A DNA stretch of 64,000 nt from Solimonas flava DSM 18980 (GTDB taxonomy: Bacteria; Pseudomonadota; Gammaproteobacteria; Nevskiales; Nevskiaceae): contig NZ_AUFV01000002.1 of the NCBI RefSeq assembly GCF_000426685.1, positions 372,001 through 436,000 on the forward strand, written 5' to 3'. Positions 47,001 through 55,825 of the stretch are shown here, piece by piece. Position 1 is the first letter of the stretch, and each line of letters begins with the position of its first letter. The notes under the pieces are model-generated. The model did not search any database, was not told the origin of the DNA, and saw only the letters and a program-made list of their open reading frames with translations. The translations under genes were made by a program, and so were the position numbers.

Positions 47001-48118
47001 GCCTGCTCGGCGCGGCGTACGCGGCCCCAGAAGGTCGCCGTGCGGCGCGCCTCGCGGTAGCGCGGTTCGAGGCCGGGCTTGGCGCGGATCGCGGCGTCGA
47101 ACAGGCCGCCGGCCTCAGCGAAGCGCTGCTGGCGCAGGCGCACCAGCGCGAGTCCGGCGCGGGCGTCGGCGACGTTACCGGTGTTGCGGCCGATCAGGCG
47201 CTCGAACGTCGCCTCGGCGACGGCCAGTTCGCCGTCGTCGAGCGCACGAAAGCCATGCGCGAGTTCGGCGTCGGCGGCCTGGCCGGCCTGGGCGATGACG
47301 GCGCCGGCGCGCGCCTGCTTGAGCGCGTCGAGCTTGTCGGCGATTTCGGCGTCGCGGCCGACGCCGTCGAGGTAGGCCTGATACAGCGGCTGGTCGGCCG
47401 AGGTCGCCTGCAGCCAGACCAGCGCCTGACGCCAGGCGCGACGGGCGTCGGCGCCGTACTTGGGATCGCCGGCCAGCGTGCGCAGGCGCTGGATGCCCTC
47501 GCGGCGCGAGGCGGCGCGGTAGGTCAGCACGCGCGCATAGGTCAGCGCGTAGCGGGTGTCGCCGGCATTGCGCTGCGCCAGCGTTGCCAGGGCGTCGCGC
47601 GCCTCGGCGTAGCGGCGCTCGATGCCGGCCATCGTCTCGTAGTACTCGAGCGCGGTGACGTCGTCCGGCGGCGTGCTGCCGCCGAAGGCCTGCTCGTAGG
47701 CGGCGACCGCGTCGGCGGCCTTGCCCTGCTGGCCGAGCGCGCGGGCGCGCGCCAGTGTCGCCGGCGCGCCGCCGCTGAGCAGCTCCTGCTGCGCGCGGCG
47801 CAGTTCCGGCGAATCCGGCGCGACCTGGCGCAGCGTGTCGAGATAGCGGCGCGAGTCGCCGGCGTTGCCGTTCTGTTCTTCGAGCACCGCCAGACGTGCC
47901 AGCGCGCGGGCATTGCGCGGATCGGCGGCGAGCACGCGCTTCCAGCTTTCGCGCGCGAGGTCGGGGCGCTGCTTGGCGTCCCAGAACTCGGCCTGCTGCA
48001 CGAGCTGGGCGACGGCGCCGTCCTGCTGGGCCAGCGCCGCCGGGATCGGCGCGGCGCCGAGCAGCAGGCCGGAGCACAGGCCGAGCGCGACGCGGTGCCG
48101 TGCGACTTTCATTGCCAT
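44042..48118 (-). CDS. bcsC: BcsC, cellulose export outer-membrane protein
   Basis: A 1358-residue protein: signal peptide (about 1-29), a long periplasmic superhelix of TPR repeats (about 35-950), then the BCSC C-terminal beta-barrel that exports cellulose (GYRLDAKLQGGSGRELASAS to the final strand LVLLGYLRWYFSG). Length is usual for the family. Two in-frame ATGs are possible, at 48118 and 48112; the second overlaps the bcsZ stop codon. It is the outer-membrane exit of the cellulose synthase complex. Confidence 0.95.
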   Translation of the reverse strand: MAMKVARHRVALGLCSGLLLGAAPIPAALAQQDGAVAQLVQQAEFWDAKQRPDLARESWKRVLAADPRNARALARLAVLEEQNGNAGDSRRYLDTLRQVAPDSPELRRAQQELLSGGAPATLARARALGQQGKAADAVAAYEQAFGGSTPPDDVTALEYYETMAGIERRYAEARDALATLAQRNAGDTRYALTYARVLTYRAASRREGIQRLRTLAGDPKYGADARRAWRQALVWLQATSADQPLYQAYLDGVGRDAEIADKLDALKQARAGAVIAQAGQAADAELAHGFRALDDGELAVAEATFERLIGRNTGNVADARAGLALVRLRQQRFAEAGGLFDAAIRAKPGLEPRYREARRTATFWGRVRRAEQAAADGDTRQAETDYASALAAPPPGGAPASVVRAYADALVANDKATLAEQKLREALKAHPNQPELVSGLAGVLIRSHRNDEANRLLANAPEASRIEFRTAQAEISREQAAALVQAGRNAEAEQKLREALVAAPESPWVRLDLARLYRRMGRDAEAESLLNAMVEAASNTAQARLAQAYAYAESQRWYEALQALEQLAPADRNADARKLQHEAWVRYQVQRATQAAQRGDASHAAEWLGAAVDGAGNDPALASALAQGWAALGDPARAVAVLRRSFASRGEPSAGDRIQYAALLLQIDQDAEFEAVSTTLIQRGGLTPAQSRTLEDLIVGYRIKLADRARERGDFGTAYKQLREVVARYPDQPRVQMALARLFTSAGEPDKALAIGRALMKSAEPSDEQLYAAIDAALAAQDRDSAARWIDLAFQRGNDPVAAHRAAARLAEQRGRQAEALGHYREAELLAQKQDAYGAQPPDLTLIDPASGDARLLPEPLRDMLRGEDVPVGPLLPRAPDAGSEAVLPATPALPAAERGAAPTPAAVPPADARYAGYRLDAKLQGGSGRELASASSSRYGAPLALQFERRLRTPAPDSEWVAPYDETQVKPIDRLEAQVSGWALGGFMSRSRNGESGLGQLYDLETPIDWTSRQWRAGRIGLRVRPVYLDASTVSGDNLLKFGTLALINGDSQELDQSDSGIALAAAWQIADFSADLGTTPVGFSIENLVGGLQWAPQFGELSLKFDVSRRAVTDSLLSYAGAYDPLTGHDWGGVTRTGGRFDAAYDFGRYGLYGNGGYSVYTGRNVDENSEYEIGGGLFIRAYQRGSQTLTVGLNLTALGFDKNLRYFSFGHGGYFSPQYFGAVTVPISFTGTYGALSYRAELALGLQSFREDGAALYPNNGALQKEVEDLAASEPASNLATGYASQNNSGLAYRVGSAVQYRMTERLSLGGTLSVDNARDYEELVLLGYLRWYFSGVQPLPPEPNAPNVFKGPLP

Positions 48119-49230
48119 GAAGGAATCACTCTGCCGTGGGCGTCGAAGCGATAGCGGCCGTCGACGTAGCCTTTGCCGAACAGCGTCAGCACCTGATCGT
48201 AATAGCGCGCCGGCTTGCCGTAGAGGCCGTCGACGCGGCTGGCCGCGAGCCGGGTGCGGGCCAGTTGGTAGCTGTCCGGATCGCTGACCGTCAGCAGGTA
48301 CGGCAGCAGGGCCGCATAGAAGCCGGGCGGCGCCTCGCCGCCGACGCCGCTGTTGCCGGTCGTCCATTTCTCCGGTGCGCGCTTGAGTTCGGCGACCAGA
48401 TCGCGGAAACCGAGCAGGGCGAGGCGCATCTGCTGCGCGTGCGGATTGTTGATCGGCGCCAGACCGGCCCACAGGTAGGCGCGGATCGCGTCATAGCTGC
48501 CGACGCCGCCGGTCTTCGGATCGACGACGATGCGGTCGGTACGCCACATCGTCCAGTCCGGCACGCGGCCGAGCGGGGCGATCTGCGGCAGCAGCGCCAC
48601 GTAGTCGCGCAGCAGGCGCAGCCACGGTCCCTGCGGGTCCTCGTCCTGCAGCGCCGCCAGCTGCAGCGGCACGTAGTAGCTCGGATTGATGCGCACCGCG
48701 TTGTCGTCGCCGACGAAGCCTTGCGGTGCCGGCAGCAGCAGGTACGGACCGGCCGGCATGCGCACGACTTCGCGCGCGGCGATCTGCGCGAGCAGGGCGC
48801 GGCCTGTGGCGCGGTAGTCCGGCTGCTTCCAGAGACGGCCCGCCTCGATCAGCGTGTAGGCCAGCCAGAGGTCGGCGTCGCTGGCCGGATTGGCGTCGAT
48901 GACGCCCCAGCTGCCGTCGTCGCGCGCGCCCCAGTGCCAGGCTGGCAGGTTCTGGCGCAGGTTGCCGTAGGCGAGGTTCTTCTCGGTCCAGTCGAGGATC
49001 TGCGCGAAGCGCTTGCGGTCGTTGGCGACGAGCGCGAAGAACAGCGCGTAGGCCTGGCCCTCGGACACCGTGCGTGCGCGCTCGGTCCAGTCGATGACGC
49101 GGCCCTGCACGTCGATGAAGGCGTCGTCGAAGGCACGCCAGTCGTCCCACACCGGCGGCGGCGCGGCGCGCGCCGCCTGCGCGCTCAACAGCGTCAGCAG
49201 GCAGGCCAGCCAGCGCATCGGTCGGATCAT
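48109..49230 (-). CDS. bcsZ: BcsZ, periplasmic endo-1,4-beta-glucanase (GH8)
   Basis: A 373-residue family 8 glycoside hydrolase with a signal peptide (about 1-22). The catalytic acid is Glu57 in VSEGQAYALFFALV, and Asp247 in GSYDAIRAYLW matches the family's second acidic residue. It trims misordered glucan in the periplasm during cellulose export. It sits between bcsB and bcsC, overlapping the latter slightly. Confidence 0.94.
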   Translation of the reverse strand: MIRPMRWLACLLTLLSAQAARAAPPPVWDDWRAFDDAFIDVQGRVIDWTERARTVSEGQAYALFFALVANDRKRFAQILDWTEKNLAYGNLRQNLPAWHWGARDDGSWGVIDANPASDADLWLAYTLIEAGRLWKQPDYRATGRALLAQIAAREVVRMPAGPYLLLPAPQGFVGDDNAVRINPSYYVPLQLAALQDEDPQGPWLRLLRDYVALLPQIAPLGRVPDWTMWRTDRIVVDPKTGGVGSYDAIRAYLWAGLAPINNPHAQQMRLALLGFRDLVAELKRAPEKWTTGNSGVGGEAPPGFYAALLPYLLTVSDPDSYQLARTRLAASRVDGLYGKPARYYDQVLTLFGKGYVDGRYRFDAHGRVIPSWQ

Positions 49231-49259
49231 CTCGGACGGTCTCGGCTCGGCTGGAGCTT

Positions 49260-51512
49260 TCAGGTTTTGTGGGCGAGGCGCTGCGCGGCGCGACGCCGCA
49301 TCAGGCCCATGACGACGGACCCGAGGATGATGACAAGCAGCAGCGCCGTTGGCCAGATCAGATACGGGTGCAGGTAGAACCAGCGGCGCAGCGCGAACCA
49401 CCAGGGCAGGTGGCCGACGTCGTAGTGCACGCCGAGTTCGTAGCCGCTGAGCTTGCTGCCCTGCATGATGGCCAGTGAGCCGTGGATGAACTGCGAAGTG
49501 CCGGCGTCGGTCAGCGCCAGGGCCGCATCGCGCACGTCGCCGTCGCGGCCGGCCGTCAGCAGGACCACGCTGCGGCCGCGCTGCAGCGGCGATTCGAAGC
49601 CTTCGATGGCGGCGAAGCGCTGGCCGGCGTCGACCAGTACACGGCTGGCGTGCTCGCGTGCGGCGCCGACATCGTGGCCGCGCAACCAGCGCTCGTTGAA
49701 CACGCGCAGCGTGCCGATCGGCGCGAGCTCGACCTGCTGGCCGTTGAGGCGCAGCGGCATGCGGGTGGTCCAGTCTTCCGGCAGGCCGAGCCGGTCGAGG
49801 CGGCCGACCAGCAGCAGGTCCCGGTCCTTGATCGAGGCGAGACCGTCGGTGGTCGTGATGCTGACGCGGGTCGCCGCATCGCGCGTCCAGCGGCCGAGAT
49901 GGCCGAGCGCGATCAGCGCCGCCGAGATGTCCTCTTCGACCGGTGCCGCCGGCAGCACGACGGTGGTCTCGCCGAGGTCGGAGAGCCGCGAGTACGGATA
50001 GCCGCCGGCGGCGAACTTTTCGAGCGCCGGCATTTCCGCGAAGTGCGCGTAGTGGCGGATCTCGACCGTCGATTCCGGATCGACCGAGCCCTGCAGCGCG
50101 GTGACGTCGAAGTCCTGACAGGCGCTGTTGGTGTCGCGGCGGAAGTGGTACTGGGCATCGAGCCGGTTGTGCGCGCGCAGCAGGCCGAACGGCACCGTCA
50201 GCTTGAGCGTGCTGCTGCGGTCGACGACTTTCCCGCCGTTCTGGCGGTCGAGCGAGACGCCGCCGATGAACTGCTCGTTGAACAGCACGTTGAGCGAGGA
50301 GCTGACCGCGGACACCGGCGCGGCGCGGTACTTGAGCGTGACCAGCACGCTGCTGTCGGACAGCGGGTAGAGATCCGGCGGCAGCGAGAACTCGAAGCCG
50401 ATCGGCCCCGGCATCAGGCCGGTCACCGTCATCGGTCCGATCGCGCCGTCGGCGAGCCGGAACGGCTGCGACGGATCGATCCATTGCGGCCCGACCCAGG
50501 GCTGGCGCGGCGCCGGCAGCTGCAGATCGCCGATCGTGGCTTCGCTGCCGCGCAGCGTCAGCTTGCCGAGCGCCAGCGCCTCGGCGGCGGTCACCAGACC
50601 GTCAGCGTCCGCGGCGCTGAACACCAGCAGTTCATGGCCGGGCGAGGTCGGGTTCTCGACCACCGACACGCTCGGTTCGTGGCGCGCGCCGAGGCGTTCG
50701 AGGCCCGGCCACGGCCCGCTGCCGATCACGAACAGCACGGCATGGCTGTCCGGCAGCGGGCCGAACGAAACCGGGAAGTCGGCGCCGCGATAGGCCGACT
50801 GTGCGCCGAACCAGCCGGCGACCACGCCGGCCGCCTTCAGCGTGGTCGTGTCCGGGCTGCCGGCGAACACGAACGGCAGCTGCACGCGGCGTTCGTCGCC
50901 GGCGTCGAACAGCGGCGCCGGCAGATTTTCCAGCTTCGGTGTCTGCGGCAGCGAGGCGAAGTTGAGCGTGATGCGGCTTTCGTTGCTGATGTCGGCCCAC
51001 AGCGTGGTATGCGCCGGATCCTCGCACTCGTTGGGCTTGGCGTAGTGGGCGACCAGTTCGAAGCGGATCTGGTTGTTCGGCAGCAGCAGGCGCGGGTCGA
51101 TCGGGATCTGCGCGGTGGCGCCGGATGCGCTTTCGGCGCTCAGCGGGATCGTGCGCAGCAGCTGGTCGTTGACGTAAACGCTGAGGTGGCTGAGGTCGAA
51201 GCGCAGCGACGGCGAGTGCGCGTAGCGCAGTTCGAGGTTGGCCCCGGTGACGATCTGGTCGCTGCGCAGGTTCAGCGGCAGCGAGGCCTGACCGAACACC
51301 GTGCGCAGCTTCAGCGAATAGAGCATGCCGAGATCGCGCAGGCTCAGCGTCCGCGAACTGGCCGCGCCGGCGACCGGGGTCGTGGCCGCTGCCGGCGCGC
51401 TGACGGCGGCGGTGTCTGTGGCGGTGGCCGTGGCCGGTTCGGCGGCAGCCAGCGTCGTCGTCGCGGCGAGCGCGGCGGCGGCGAAGGCGATGAGGGGCTT
51501 GAGCGTACGCAT
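49260..51512 (-). CDS. bcsB: BcsB, cellulose synthase periplasmic subunit
   Basis: A 750-residue BcsB protein. A signal peptide is followed by an Ala/Thr/Pro-rich spacer, two carbohydrate-binding and flavodoxin-like domain pairs (for example LPLNLRSDQIVTGANLELRY) and a single C-terminal membrane helix (YLIWPTALLLVIILGSVVMG) that docks on BcsA. It guides the nascent glucan through the periplasm. The start lies 31 bases after the bcsA stop codon. Confidence 0.95.
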   Translation of the reverse strand: MRTLKPLIAFAAAALAATTTLAAAEPATATATDTAAVSAPAAATTPVAGAASSRTLSLRDLGMLYSLKLRTVFGQASLPLNLRSDQIVTGANLELRYAHSPSLRFDLSHLSVYVNDQLLRTIPLSAESASGATAQIPIDPRLLLPNNQIRFELVAHYAKPNECEDPAHTTLWADISNESRITLNFASLPQTPKLENLPAPLFDAGDERRVQLPFVFAGSPDTTTLKAAGVVAGWFGAQSAYRGADFPVSFGPLPDSHAVLFVIGSGPWPGLERLGARHEPSVSVVENPTSPGHELLVFSAADADGLVTAAEALALGKLTLRGSEATIGDLQLPAPRQPWVGPQWIDPSQPFRLADGAIGPMTVTGLMPGPIGFEFSLPPDLYPLSDSSVLVTLKYRAAPVSAVSSSLNVLFNEQFIGGVSLDRQNGGKVVDRSSTLKLTVPFGLLRAHNRLDAQYHFRRDTNSACQDFDVTALQGSVDPESTVEIRHYAHFAEMPALEKFAAGGYPYSRLSDLGETTVVLPAAPVEEDISAALIALGHLGRWTRDAATRVSITTTDGLASIKDRDLLLVGRLDRLGLPEDWTTRMPLRLNGQQVELAPIGTLRVFNERWLRGHDVGAAREHASRVLVDAGQRFAAIEGFESPLQRGRSVVLLTAGRDGDVRDAALALTDAGTSQFIHGSLAIMQGSKLSGYELGVHYDVGHLPWWFALRRWFYLHPYLIWPTALLLVIILGSVVMGLMRRRAAQRLAHKT

Positions 51513-51543
51513 CAGGTCATGCTCCGGTCGGAACGCTGCGGAT

Positions 51544-53658
51544 TCATGCGGAACTGGAGCGCGCGGCGCGATCGCCGGCGCGATGGAGCAGGGCGCCGAA
51601 CGCCCAGCGGAAGAAGGCGCGCGCGCCGCGCAGGCCGTTCTGCGCGACTTCGCCGAACGCGTGCAGCGGGCGATCGACGTCCTGGCGGTCGCGCCACTGC
51701 ATCCAGGCGTCGGCACGGCCGAACAGCGCCTGCACCAGCGCGCTTTCCTGGGCGATCGACAGCGCCTCGTACTCGACCGCGATCATGCGATGGCCGCTGC
51801 GGCGGACCACGGCGTCGATCCAGACGTCGCTGCGCTGCGGCATCAGCAGCACCTGCAGGCGCTGGCCCGGCTGCACGCTCAGGCCTTCCGGCGCCTGCAG
51901 CGCGGCACCGCCGTAGGAGACGTCGAGCGTGTCGGTGAGATGGGCCGTGCCGCCGGGCTCGGCGGCGATCGCCGCCGGAATGCGGGTGCGCACGCGCACG
52001 GCCTCGCGCACCTGGCGCTTTTCGCTGGCCACGGCCAGCGCGCCGCCGATGATCAGCAGGTTGTAGGCGGTCCAGCCGAGGTTGAGCAGCACCGTATCCG
52101 GATGCGGATTGCCGAGCAGCAGGCGGCCGATGCCGACGCTGAGGCCGGCCAGATTGAGCAGGAACAACACGTAGTACGGCCGGGCGATGTCCTTGTCGAA
52201 GTAGTCGCGGTCGACAATGCCGCCCTTGGCGGTGACGTTGAACTTGCCGAGCTTCGGGTTGAGGACCGCCAGCAGCGTCGGGGCGATGATGAAGGGCGCC
52301 AACACCGTTTCGTAGATTTCCGCCCAGAACGAGTGCCGGTAGCGGCCCTGCAGGCGGCTGTTGGTGATCGTCGCCAGCAGCACGTGCGGTGCGGCGTAGG
52401 CCAGCACCATCCAGCCCTGCGCCTTGATGATGTCGGCGCCGAGCAGCAGGTAGGCGAGCGGCGAGGTCAGGAAGATCAGGCGCGGCAGCCCGTAGAAGAA
52501 GTGCATCATCGCGTTCGTGTAGCACAGCCGCTGGCCGAGCTTGAGACCGCGCATGGTCATCGGATTGTCGACGCGGAAGATCTGCGCCATGCCGCGCGCC
52601 CAGCGGATGCGCTGGCCGATGTGCGCCGACAGCGATTCGGTCGCCAGGCCGGCGGCCTGCGGAATGTTGATGTAAGCGCTCTTCCAGCCCCGTGCATGCA
52701 TGCGCAGCGAGGTATGGGCGTCCTCGGTGACCGTGTCGGTGGCGATGCCGCCGATCTCGTCCAGCGTCTGGCGGCGCAGCACCGCGCACGAGCCGCAGAA
52801 GAACGAGGCATCCCAGGAGTCGTTGCCGTCCTGGATCAGGCCGTAGAACAGCTCGCCTTCGTTCGGCACCTTGCGGAAGGTGTTGAGGTTGCGTTCGAAC
52901 GGATCAGGCGAGAAGAAGTGGTGCGGCGTCTGCACCAGCGATACCCGCGGATCGGCGATCATCGTCCCCATCGTCATCTGCAGGAACGAGCGCACCGGGA
53001 TGTGGTCGCAGTCGAAGATCGCGATGAATTCGCCGCCCGTCCGCTGCAGCGCGGCGTTGATATTGCCGGCCTTGGCGTACTTGTTGTCGCTGCGCGTCAG
53101 GTGCGTGACGCCGACCTCCTCGCAGAACTGCCGGAATTCCTCGCGGCGGCCGTCGTCGAGCAGGTAGATGTTGAGCTTGTCCTGCGGCCAGTCGAGCGCC
53201 AGCGCCGCCAGCACCGTCGGCCGCACGATCTGCAGCGGCTCGTTGTAGCTGGGAATGAAGACGTCGACCGTCGGCCATTGCGCGGGATCGGCCGGCAGCG
53301 GCTCGGGTTTGCGGTGCAGCGGCCAGGCCGTCTGCACGAAGCCGAGGACCAGGATCATGTACGCGTACAGCTCGGCGACGATCAGGCCGCAGGCCCAGAA
53401 GATGTCCCAGGCGTTGAAACCCTGACCGATCGGCAGGGTTTCGGTCAGGCGCCACCACATGTAGCGCGAGCTGGCGAGCACCGACAGGCCCATCATCACC
53501 AGCGCCCAGCGGTAGTCGCGCAGGCGGACCAGGATATTGGCGGCGACGAGCATGCCGATCGCCGTGAATGCCTGCCAGAACAGCGACAGCGGTGCGCTGA
53601 TCACGGCGTACGCCGGCACGGCGAAGGCAACGATCAGCAGGATCACGAGCAGCCGCAT
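51544..53658 (-). CDS. bcsA: BcsA, cellulose synthase catalytic subunit
   Basis: A 704-residue processive family 2 glycosyltransferase that polymerises UDP-glucose and secretes the chain across the inner membrane. Active-site motifs are DDG (168-170), DCD (216-218), TED (311-313) and QRIRW (349-353). Membrane helices flank the domain. A C-terminal PilZ domain carries the c-di-GMP motifs RxxxR (Arg551 to Arg555) and DVSYGG (579-584), so c-di-GMP should activate it. GGGAGG precedes the ATG. Confidence 0.97.
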   Translation of the reverse strand: MRLLVILLIVAFAVPAYAVISAPLSLFWQAFTAIGMLVAANILVRLRDYRWALVMMGLSVLASSRYMWWRLTETLPIGQGFNAWDIFWACGLIVAELYAYMILVLGFVQTAWPLHRKPEPLPADPAQWPTVDVFIPSYNEPLQIVRPTVLAALALDWPQDKLNIYLLDDGRREEFRQFCEEVGVTHLTRSDNKYAKAGNINAALQRTGGEFIAIFDCDHIPVRSFLQMTMGTMIADPRVSLVQTPHHFFSPDPFERNLNTFRKVPNEGELFYGLIQDGNDSWDASFFCGSCAVLRRQTLDEIGGIATDTVTEDAHTSLRMHARGWKSAYINIPQAAGLATESLSAHIGQRIRWARGMAQIFRVDNPMTMRGLKLGQRLCYTNAMMHFFYGLPRLIFLTSPLAYLLLGADIIKAQGWMVLAYAAPHVLLATITNSRLQGRYRHSFWAEIYETVLAPFIIAPTLLAVLNPKLGKFNVTAKGGIVDRDYFDKDIARPYYVLFLLNLAGLSVGIGRLLLGNPHPDTVLLNLGWTAYNLLIIGGALAVASEKRQVREAVRVRTRIPAAIAAEPGGTAHLTDTLDVSYGGAALQAPEGLSVQPGQRLQVLLMPQRSDVWIDAVVRRSGHRMIAVEYEALSIAQESALVQALFGRADAWMQWRDRQDVDRPLHAFGEVAQNGLRGARAFFRWAFGALLHRAGDRAARSSSA

Positions 53659-53691
53659 GCAGGTCCTCCCTGGACGGGTGCGAGCTGGTGG

Positions 53692-54201
53692 TTAGGAGAT
53701 GTTGCGCTGAGGGCTCGTCGCGCGGCAGAGCGAGCCGAAGACTTCCGCCAGGGAACGTTTCTGCAACTGATCGAGGCGCGAGGGCAATGTGGCGCGGGTG
53801 CGCGACGGCAGCTTGAGATCGAGCTGCAGCGGCGTGGCGCGCGACGGGATCGCCTGACGGCGCAGGCGCTCGAACGTGAAGTTGAGCGGACTTTCGTGCA
53901 CGGCGCGCGGTGTCGCCGCCGGGCTCCGGGCCGGTGCCGGCCGGGTGGCGGTGTCCGGCAGCAGCGGCGCCGCGACGGCGGCCGGCGCGGCAGGCTCCGC
54001 TGCGGGGGCGGCCGGCGCTGCGTCCGCTGCGGCCGGGTCGGCGGAAGTCGAGGCGGCTGCCGGCGGTTCAGCCGACCGGTTCGGCGCCAGCCGCAGGCGG
54101 GCCGCCTGCGGCTTGGCGAACTCGCGATACTGCAGGTCGCCGATGCTCAGGTCGCGCAGCAGCTGCTGCACATCATCCGAAGATTTGGGTTGATCCGGCA
54201 T
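53692..54201 (-). CDS. BcsR/BcsP-like cellulose operon protein
   Basis: A 169-residue protein. The N-terminus (DDVQQLLRDLSIGDLQYREF) resembles the short regulator BcsR. A Pro/Ala-rich linker of about 60 residues follows, and a basic C-terminal part (SRLDQLQKRSLAEVFGSL) may bind partners. This layout matches BcsP-like proteins of proteobacterial bcs operons, thought to organise the synthase complex. It lies just upstream of bcsA. The exact name is uncertain. Confidence 0.7.
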   Translation of the reverse strand: MPDQPKSSDDVQQLLRDLSIGDLQYREFAKPQAARLRLAPNRSAEPPAAASTSADPAAADAAPAAPAAEPAAPAAVAAPLLPDTATRPAPARSPAATPRAVHESPLNFTFERLRRQAIPSRATPLQLDLKLPSRTRATLPSRLDQLQKRSLAEVFGSLCRATSPQRNIS

Positions 54202-54207
54202 GTCCTT

Positions 54208-54684
54208 TCAGATTCCGAACGCAGATTCATGGGCGAAGCGCAGCCGGTAGAGACCGGGCGGCAGCGCGCCATCCTCGATCTCATGAACGTCGAGCCGCGC
54301 GTCGGCGCCCAGTTGCGCCATCCATTCCGCGTAGAGACCTTCGAGCAGGCCGGGGGCCCACTCTTCGGCGTTGGCGCCGAACCAGTTTTGCAGCGGCGCG
54401 CCGCCATGCACGAAGTCGACCGCGCCGGAGACTTCCTCGACCTGTACCCAGCCGAGATCCAGCTCGGCGAGCTTGCGCAGCGCGAACTGCTCGAACTCGG
54501 CGAGGGTCTTGATGCTGCCGACCGAATGGCGGTCGGCCAGACCGCGGCCGACGCGATACAGCAGGCCGCGCAGCTGGGCCGCGGGGATCTGACTCGCCAG
54601 CTCGCCGCTGAGGCCTTGCAGCACTTCCGGAGCCGCAGTGGGGCGGGGCAAGCGCTGCAGATATTCCTGCGTCTTTGAGTCCAC
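54208..54684 (-). CDS. bcsD: BcsD, cellulose crystallisation subunit
   Basis: A 158-residue BcsD-family protein. BcsD forms periplasmic or cytoplasmic octameric rings that align glucan chains or synthase units into crystalline fibrils. Family features are the helix LRGLLYRVGRGLADRHSV and the segment WAPGLLEGLYAEWMAQLGA. I chose the GTG at 54684, with AGGGA upstream and family-typical length; an ATG at 54738 would add 18 residues. It is the first gene of the operon. Confidence 0.85.
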   Translation of the reverse strand: MDSKTQEYLQRLPRPTAAPEVLQGLSGELASQIPAAQLRGLLYRVGRGLADRHSVGSIKTLAEFEQFALRKLAELDLGWVQVEEVSGAVDFVHGGAPLQNWFGANAEEWAPGLLEGLYAEWMAQLGADARLDVHEIEDGALPPGLYRLRFAHESAFGI

Positions 54685-54837
54685 CGGGCTCGTTCCCTGT
54701 GCCGTTGACGAATTCCACCCCGGATTGTCCCCGTGCATTCACACACATGCAATCGGCAGTTTTCTCTATGGGGCTCTGTAAAAGCCGGGTGCCGCGCTTT
54801 GCTAAAGTGCGTGCTCCATCCGTCTGCCGTGGCTTTC

Positions 54838-55641
54838 ATGACCGCCCATCGGTGTCTTTTCCTGGTTCTGTTCGTCCTGACGGCGGGGCTGGTCGCCTGT
54901 AGCTCGCAGAACGACACAATCAGCACGCCGGTCGTGCGGCCGCCGAGCGTCGCCCCGGCCGGCATCTACGAAGGCACCTGGACCTCGACCGCGACCGGCG
55001 ACAGCACCGCGGTGACCGCCTTCCTCGACAGCGACGAAACCATGATGGTGTTCGACGCCGACGGCGCGCTGATCGCCTCCGGCGTGTACGCGACGATCGA
55101 GGACGCGCGCAGCATCAGCTGGACGGCGCGCGTGTTCGAGCCGGTCACGAGTACCGACGAGACCACCGGCGAGACCACGACCGGCACCGCGATCACGACG
55201 CTGACCGCCGGCGGCAGCTATGCCGAGCAGGCCAGCCTGCTGCTGACTTTCACGCGTTCGACCGGCGAAACCGGCACGCTGGCGCTGAACTACGACGAAA
55301 CGGCCTATGAATCCCGCTCCGACGTCTCGCTGATCCAGGGCAGCTGGGGCACCAAGGACGCCTACGGCGCGGCGACGATCAGCCTGAGCGTCGACGCCGG
55401 CGGCGGCTTTTCCGGGTCCGACGAGAACAACTGCAGCTACAGCGGCCGGTTCTCGATCATTACCCAGCAGTACAACCTCTACGGCGTGACGCTGACCAGT
55501 TCCTGCCCCGGCAACACCACCCCGTCGACGACCACCGGTCTGGCGACGCTGAAGGCGGCCACGAGCACCAGCGCCAAGACGCTGATCTCGGTGTCCACCG
55601 CGCAAAAGGCTGCGGTGCTGCTCAAGCTCAAGCCGCTCTGA
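54838..55641 (+). CDS. Putative lipoprotein of unknown function
   Basis: A 267-residue protein with a lipoprotein signal (FLVLFVLTAGLVAC, lipobox LVAC at about residue 21). The mature part is Thr/Ser/Gly-rich with beta-strand character (GIYEGTWTS and LIQGSWGTKDAYGAATISL), perhaps two related beta-rich halves. I do not recognise the family. The ATG at 54838 starts the signal peptide. It is divergent from the cellulose operon, with about 150 bases between. Confidence 0.75.
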   Translation: MTAHRCLFLVLFVLTAGLVACSSQNDTISTPVVRPPSVAPAGIYEGTWTSTATGDSTAVTAFLDSDETMMVFDADGALIASGVYATIEDARSISWTARVFEPVTSTDETTGETTTGTAITTLTAGGSYAEQASLLLTFTRSTGETGTLALNYDETAYESRSDVSLIQGSWGTKDAYGAATISLSVDAGGGFSGSDENNCSYSGRFSIITQQYNLYGVTLTSSCPGNTTPSTTTGLATLKAATSTSAKTLISVSTAQKAAVLLKLKPL

Positions 55642-55685
55642 GCGGGTAAAGGCGCCGGACCGCGCGACGCGCGGCACCCATCGCC

Positions 55686-55691
55686 TACAAT
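55686..55691 (+). promoter_or_regulatory. -10 element of the tRNA gene
   Basis: TACAAT lies 10 bases before the tRNA and matches a sigma70 -10 box. No clear -35 box is seen. Confidence 0.45.
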
Positions 55692-55700
55692 GCGCGCCAC

Positions 55701-55777
<77 letters not shown>

Positions 55778-55825
55778 CTCGCGGTCTGGTCCTTCTCCGC
55801 CCGCGCTGCCGCGGGTGGGCATCCC

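Noticed and set aside
45650-48154. A plus-strand open frame of 834 codons inside bcsC
   Set aside because: It is antisense to the TPR region of bcsC; the apparent regularity comes from the TPR repeats.
51325-54678. A plus-strand open frame of 1117 codons over bcsA/bcsB
   Set aside because: It is antisense to genes with exact glycosyltransferase and PilZ motifs; composition is that of a shadow frame.
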